Positions 58,320 to 64,000 of a stretch of DNA of 64,000 nucleotides are shown in pieces. The notes beneath the pieces were generated by a model. That model had not been told where the DNA came from and made no database searches. It saw only the letters and a list, made by a program, of their open reading frames with translations. The stretch spans positions 4,403,501 through 4,467,500 of the forward strand of contig JAQFVV010012446.1 of NCBI GenBank assembly GCA_028023455.1, read 5' to 3'. The position numbers were made by a program, and so were the translations under genes. Numbering within the stretch: the first letter of the stretch is position 1; every line of letters begins with the position of its first letter. The stretch is from Epiperipatus broadwayi (Eukaryota; Onychophora; Udeonychophora; Euonychophora; Peripatidae).

Positions 58320-60370
58320 CATTAAAACTTTTTTCAACAAATATTTTATACTCTCCTTAATGTAATTGTAATGTATTTTAAAGCTTCAATTTACATGACA
58401 TGCGTAGCGACATCTATCGTTTTTTATTTAAAATTAATCAGAACTAATAATAAAATCATAATAAAACAATCGAAATAATTATAAATGTAATAAAAGTAAA
58501 ATGCATTAATTATACAATAAGAAATCAACAATATGTATCAAAAATACATACTACATAAAGATATATTACTATTTTCCTTTTTCATTTATATTTGTAATTT
58601 TATTTGGCAAAACGTTTTTAGCATCTGTAACAAAAAGGTTTTATTGCCAACCACAATCATATCATTAACAAAAGAAAAGTGTTTGACTTTCGACCAAATG
58701 GAATATGTAAAAATCTAATTTAAATAATCATGCATACATTACTCCTCAATATTAATAGGGCAGCACACATAGCCAATCAGTGAGAGCTACGATCCTGGTG
58801 AACCACACCGAAAGTGCACTTAGCTGTGACTAAGAAGTAAATATTTCAAATGAGAAAATAATAAAACCTTTTTTCGTGGACGTTGAAAACATTTTACCAA
58901 ATAAAATTATATAAAGATATGTATACCATATACTGTATAATTTTCCATTCATTTTTAAATTTCTGAATAATTTTATATAAAAAATGATAGATATCGCTCT
59001 GCATGGAATGTAAACTGAAGGTTTAAAATAAATTATTACTATATTAAGAAAGACATAAAATATTTGCCAAAGAATTATGCATAATTATTATATATATATA
59101 TATGATTATTGCTGTTACAAAATGTTCTTTCATATTATATCATTTACTTAAAAATTATATGAAAAAAACTGCTTAATGGATTATTGTACAAATCCCTTTA
59201 TGTGAATAGCTTTACAGTTTAAAAGAAAAAAGACATTCACTGAGGAAAACAAGTGTTTTGTTCCATTAATATTCTCCTAAATTTGAATATGATTATATGT
59301 TAATTTCTCAGTCTTTTATTGGCCGTTTGATTTAACATTGTGGCAGACTGAGAAACACATGACTAAAAATTCATCAAACGATTCTCAGTGAATAAAATAA
59401 AAGAGCGATCTGTTTAGTCAATTGAATGGGAAATAGTATGCGAAATCTGACACTTGAGTAATGCAACTTTATATGATCTCGCGTGATACAAGGGATATAT
59501 TTATTATACTACAAAGAAATGTAAGTGATTATGAGTCAATATTTCTAAATAACAATTTAAGGCATCCAAACTACTTAATGTAAGAAGGATATATAAGTCA
59601 CTTCATTTTGAATTGTGCTGGAGTTTTGCATTCTCTTTAAAAAACAATAAGACGTTCAAAAAATTCATTCTTTTTTTAAAGTCAAAATAAAAAAATTAAA
59701 TTATAAACAGAAAGTATATAAATTAAATAAATATTTACAAATAAATAATTCTCAAAGAAAATATATATATAAAAGTGTATATATGTACATAAAATAACTG
59801 TATAATTTGCATATATAATTTACATCAACTAATAACAAATAAATAAATAAGTTAATTTGCATTTTTGCCTGAGAAACAAATAATTTTAAAAATATAAAAC
59901 AAATAAAAACTGATATAAATTAAAATCCACTCATTTATACTAGTCGACATGCGTGGCGGCGTCTTGCATGCAGAGCTAACTTTAGAATTTATCGTGAGAA
60001 CAGTCACATAATCAGTCTCTTTTTAAAGTTCGTAGTTTTATATGGATAGTCAAAAAAGACCAAAACGTAAAAAACAAAATTATAAAAATTAATGTGAATT
60101 TATAATTTAGATTTCTGCTTCACCATTTGATGAGGCCACTGGTTATAGGAATTTTTGATGACGTGGAGGTGGGAGAAAGGCTAAAAAAATACAAACGTTG
60201 TTAAAATTATTTTGCTTGAATTTTACAGCAGTAAAGATATAGTGCTTTTCCAAAATGCTTCTTAAAACAAGAAAAACAAATAGAATATTGTACAAATTCT
60301 TCGAGAGTTTGTAAAAACTGAATGTTGTCTCATCAGCAGATCTCTTCAACAAACTCTTGGTTAAGTCTTA

Positions 60371-60542
60371 CTAGTCTTTGGTAAATTCTAAGCACACCCG
60401 TGGTACTAAGCCTTCCTCATCACCTCGAATACATAGTAGCCAATCAGAGTCTAATTCTCCCACCAAAGTCATAATATCGCCTTTATCGAAACTCAGCTTT
60501 CCCCTTTCTGTTGCCAGGTGATGACACAAAGCTTTTAAAGAT
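60371..60542 (-). CDS. C-terminal SH3 domain exon, RUSC-like protein
   Basis: On the minus strand a TTTATTACAG acceptor (complement at 60543-60552) is followed by one base finishing a codon, then 56 residues and a TAG stop at 60373-60371. The sequence starts SLKALCHHLATERGKLSFDK, then GDIMTLVGELDSDWLLCIRG and DEEGLVPRVCLEFTKD. It has the layout of an SH3 domain: a decayed ALYDY box (ALCHH), LSFDKGD, a single tryptophan in DSDWL and GLVP. The KALCHH...GxLSFxKGD...DWLxCxxG...GLVP pattern fits the C-terminal SH3 of RUN and SH3 domain-containing proteins (RUSC1/RUSC2), which act in vesicle transport and signalling. Nothing of the RUN domain is visible here; it would lie beyond 64000. Other SH3 proteins are possible. 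Loss of the two tyrosines of the ALYDY box suggests altered peptide binding. Confidence 0.8.
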
Positions 60543-63500
60543 CTGTAATAAAATAAACAAATACATTAATATGCAAATAAATACCTGAATTAAATAACTT
60601 AATTTTTCCCTGTATTGTAAACAAAATAATAAAGAAAAGCAAAAGGAAATGAATTATAATTTAATATCTCGTTACTTCAAAAACAATTAGTGGAATCACG
60701 ATACGATATTCACTATATTTTATTTTAAGCCCCTCTCGTGTACAGCACATATAATAGTGCACATTTTGTTGATAAACTTGTTTATAATAGAATATGTATT
60801 GTTTATTGAATTGCAGATGTACAGTATTCTCAAGACACCCACATTATATATATATAACATTTTTTTAGTTTACAGCATGAATTTGTAAGAAAATAGTGTA
60901 AATAAAATTTAAAAAGAATAATAATATAGTTGTTAATAATAAAGTGAGAGAGCAAATTTATATATATATCTCACGTATTAATTCGCATTTACTTAAAAAA
61001 ATTATTATACCAAATATTTATTTTTTAAAATAAAATGAATAGCAAAATGCAGTCCTTCCCTACAATTACACATGCTCTGAATAACTATTTTTAATCAATA
61101 ATTTTCTTCCCCCATATGGGAATGTAGTAACAGACTTATCAGCATTCTATGGTTCTTTAGTTGTTCTGATGTTCTAAAGCCCTTTTTGGCTTCAGGATCT
61201 ATACAGTAATCATTATTAACCATTACCTATTACAGGTTTTTTGGTTAATATCAAAATCTAAGATTTCTGTGCATTGAATGTTTGACAGTTTCTTTTTTCC
61301 TGCCTCTAATAAATCGATAACTTTCATTTTAAGGCTTAAAAAAGACATTTTATGATTTTTTTTTTTTAATTGCATAAAACTTTTAATTTAAAACCTAGAA
61401 AACATTTTATTACATGAAATACTGCTTTTATTTTTGTTTTACATATTTATTTTTTGGACAGTGTATAATTGAAATGACATATATTAAACAACACATATTG
61501 TGATTCCATTAAAACAATTTACAAAACTCTCCTTGGTGAAATTAGGAGTTTAAAAAACAAAAATTTCTCCAACTTTTCTCGATCTTTTAATCATGATCAT
61601 ATACTTAACCAAAACACCAATATTTGGCCAGTCCAAGTAGTAGTTATACTGGTAAGCATTCACTTTTTTAGGCACTTTTGTCTTAGAGCCATCTATTCAC
61701 CCCATTAAAGTACTGCTACTGTGTTAAATATTCAGTGCATTCCTTTTTTACATTACAACTGTAGTTTTTCATCCAACTCTACAGTAATTTTGATTCATTA
61801 TATCTCTCTGGTTGCAGCTTATTTTTCGACTGATGTGGTCTCTCACTGATTCACTTAAAGTCATTTGTCAAAGACTCTGATTAGACCTTTTCAAACATTA
61901 ATCATGTTCGTCCAAACTGCATAGATTTACTGAGCTCTTTCTAAAGGTGTAAACTTTCAACTGTTGATATCTCCAATATCATTGGTACTGCTCATTATCT
62001 TTTTAATACTCCAACAAGAGATTGATTATGATTAAAAAATATTCTTAATGACACCTGCATATATTGTTCTTAGTTACAGTTCAAAAGCAAATCTATCCAA
62101 ATACCAGCTTGATGACATTGGGCCCACAATGCCATTTCTCAATTTGAAGCCTCAACTACTTAATTTCGAAGATAGCTAGCTGAAGCAAACTAGCTCTATT
62201 CCTTAATTTCAGAGCAACATGACTCGTACTGCAAAAGTATCTCCAATGTCCACTTTAAACTAGGCTATATGTTCTCATCAAGCTTTGGAGATTGAACCAA
62301 TGATTCTACTAGCATCAATATAAAAATCTTAAGCATCTCAAAGTTATACATGTTGCAGTTAGTTTTGAATAATTTTAATTTGGGTTTGTCAATCTGCTTA
62401 ACATCTCTATTATTTGTACTAAAATTACTTATAAAATTTCTTGACTAATGTAGCAGACCATGCTGGAACCATCCTGGTTTGTACCTGCTTCAAGTGGGTG
62501 GATGTCGGTCAGAAACGCTCCACTTAATCTGTCGATGAACACTAAATTTTCATCATAAGTAGAATTTTTTTCGAGAACATTTCTTTCAGCAAATGATTTA
62601 GGACAATCCGAAGGCAGTGGCCAAAAATTCTGGCACACACTATTTTTAAAAAAGAACTAAATAAATCAGTACTACCAAAGTTGGCCACTTTCATCATGCC
62701 TAAAGAGATTGTTGTCCGTCTCAAGCCACTTTAATATTAAAGGCGCCATTGTTATAGCTAAAATTAATAAGTGCATGAATTTTGTTGTTTGTCAGATAAA
62801 CATTAAAGCCATTTTAATTTTTCCATCATCCCAGCCATAATATCTGTACTTTGTGTACACACCTTATGCGTGTGTTTCTTTCTTTGCTCATTTTACTTTC
62901 GGTAGAGGAAAAAAAAATCGCAACTTCTATTCAAACTGTTTGCAATGTATTTGGATCCATCAATTAAATAATTGGAATAAGTAACAAATCTGTTCTAGTC
63001 TCATTTTGATATGATATATTAGACAACTTTTGTTTCTTTACTGGCTCACTCTTACAATTTAACATGTCTTGATTGTCATAGTTATTTGTAGTATTCCTGT
63101 CTAGTTTCAAGGCCGCTCCATCTGTATATTCCAATCAACCTTTTCAAAAAAAAAATTAAAATATCACCAAAATCAACCAATGACGAATAAGTTTCAGCTA
63201 TTTTCTCATAAACTGCTAAACCCTATTACAAAAGTTTATATCATTACATGTACTTAATATACATTTCACTTTCTACATAAAAAAAAAAAATCACATTTCT
63301 TTATTTAAGTCATCTATCATAAATTTATTCTACTCCTGTCTGTGTGCATTTATTAACAAATGTACATGATATCTTTGTTTTAAAAAATACTAATCAATAA
63401 GAAATTTATTAATTTTTTTGTTACATAATAGTTTAGTTTATTTGTTGCTTGTCCACTGTTGCTAATATGTAGAACTACAATTGAAGAAGAATAACTAAAC

Positions 63501-64000
63501 CATGAACCTATTTTCATCTATTTACATATGCAAGACTTATTTGTAGTTCATATAACTCACTAATTTAAAAGCTTCAACTGCACCACTGGCGCAAAATATT
63601 AGCTTTACAAACATTCTATACTAAATCCCTATAAATCTATTTATTACATCTCCAAAGGAATTCATTTAATTTGGTGGGTGAATTCAAATTGAACCCACAG
63701 GTCTGTATGAGCAGTATCAAAAATCATCCCTCATTCAGTCATCACATTCAAGTCCACGCTCAATTAATTATGTATCACTAATTAAAGCATTATTTTACAT
63801 TTGCCATATCGCTGCTGCGAATAAGTAAACAAAAATTTTATTTAAATTGTCTCCAAGCACAATATTTATGACTTATAAAATGCTAAAATAAAAATAATAA
63901 ATTTGAAAGTGGGAAAAAAAAATTATATGGTATCCAAACATATTCATATATCTACTCACCAAACTAGATATGCGTATTTATGCCTCTCCACTAATTTTTT
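60543..64000 (-). other. Intron of the SH3 gene, and unassigned sequence
   Basis: No further exon of the gene was recognised up to the window end. Sequence from about 61100 to 62850 is less AT-rich than its surroundings and may hold an old transposable element. 62851-64000 shows only AT-rich sequence. Confidence 0.5.
62429..62760 (-). other. Coding-like remnant of unknown origin
   Basis: On the minus strand, MAPLILKWLETDNNLFRHDE begins near 62750, stops occur near 62690, and the same general region continues with VCQNFWPLPSDCPKSFAERN and DRLSGAFLTDIHPLEAGTNQ to 62430. Composition is protein-like, but I know no matching family. It could be an old transposase or host-derived piece, or a pseudogene. 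It has no resemblance to RUN or SH3 sequences. Confidence 0.25.

Larger units (their letters stand above)
56556..60370 (-). other. Possible 3' UTR of the SH3 gene and intergenic space
   Basis: This 3.8-kb stretch directly follows the stop codon of the minus-strand SH3 exon. No SINE, LINE or foldback was recognised in it, unlike everywhere else in the window. It contains only AT-rich sequence and microsatellites. Several minus-strand AATAAA signals exist (plus-strand TTTATT), for example at 59500 and 56661-56666. The absence of repeats fits a long UTR under constraint, but no transcript evidence is available. Confidence 0.4.

Noticed and set aside
60143-60352. 69-codon minus-strand frame after the SH3 stop codon
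   Set aside because: It lies in the probable 3' UTR, has no domain and no splice acceptor leading into it.
1-64000. CRISPR array or clustered defence genes
   Set aside because: Repeats are dispersed or inverted, not regularly spaced, and the window is plainly eukaryotic with spliced genes.

Overview
The window is eukaryotic nuclear DNA, very AT-rich and gene-poor. It holds two spliced protein-coding genes, both incomplete, in a background of decayed transposable elements. Long introns, GT-AG splice sites, tRNA-derived SINEs with A/T tails, RTE-type LINEs, Penelope-like elements and a Ty3/gypsy remnant all point to a large invertebrate genome. The NAXE protein is clearly metazoan. The SINE type (a head reading GCGTTG-TGGCCGAGTGGTTAGC, a GGTTCG-type B box, a TTTGACATATG-like end and an A-rich tail) and the AT content make a mollusc, perhaps a cephalopod such as an octopus, my best guess. 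That guess is an inference and was not tested.

Gene 1 (+ strand) is NAXE, the NAD(P)HX epimerase (YjeF_N family). Three coding exons are seen at 19264-19483, 45695-45953 and 52142-52356. Their splice phases fit exactly, and the reading frame runs to a stop codon and two nearby AATAAA signals at 52794-52810. The first exon (start codon, probable targeting peptide, KYLS-like start of the domain) is not recognised and probably lies upstream of the window. Intron 1 is about 26.2 kb and intron 2 about 6.2 kb; both are full of repeats. Gene 2 (- strand) is seen only as its last coding exon, 60371-60542. This encodes a C-terminal SH3 domain that most resembles the RUN-and-SH3 (RUSC) family. The two genes converge, with about 7.5 kb between the stop codons.

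Region by region: 1-19 kb is intergenic or 5' to NAXE and holds LINE fragments on both strands (2.3-2.85, 4.4-5.7, 13.4-14.4 kb), a cluster of Penelope-like GIY-YIG fragments in opposing orientation (10.3-12.1 kb) and many foldback elements. 19.3-45.7 kb is NAXE intron 1, with a truncated Ty3/gypsy element (22.9-25.7 kb, - strand), LINE pieces, SINEs, large hairpins and another Penelope fragment. 46-52 kb is intron 2, with a hAT-type MITE, a SINE, an RTE remnant and a 294-bp hairpin just upstream of the last exon. 52.4-56.5 kb is the intergenic space, with hairpins and a foldback element split by a SINE. 56.6-60.4 kb is largely free of recognisable repeats and may be the 3' UTR of gene 2. 60.5-64 kb is intron of gene 2.

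The most striking feature is the density of long inverted repeats (foldbacks). At least five families recur, some with intact arms of 100-350 bp. Those inside NAXE introns would fold into dsRNA in the pre-mRNA. No prokaryotic-type system, CRISPR array, rRNA or intact tRNA gene was seen. Repeat ends were judged by eye and are good to roughly +/-15 bases; splice sites and coding ends are exact.
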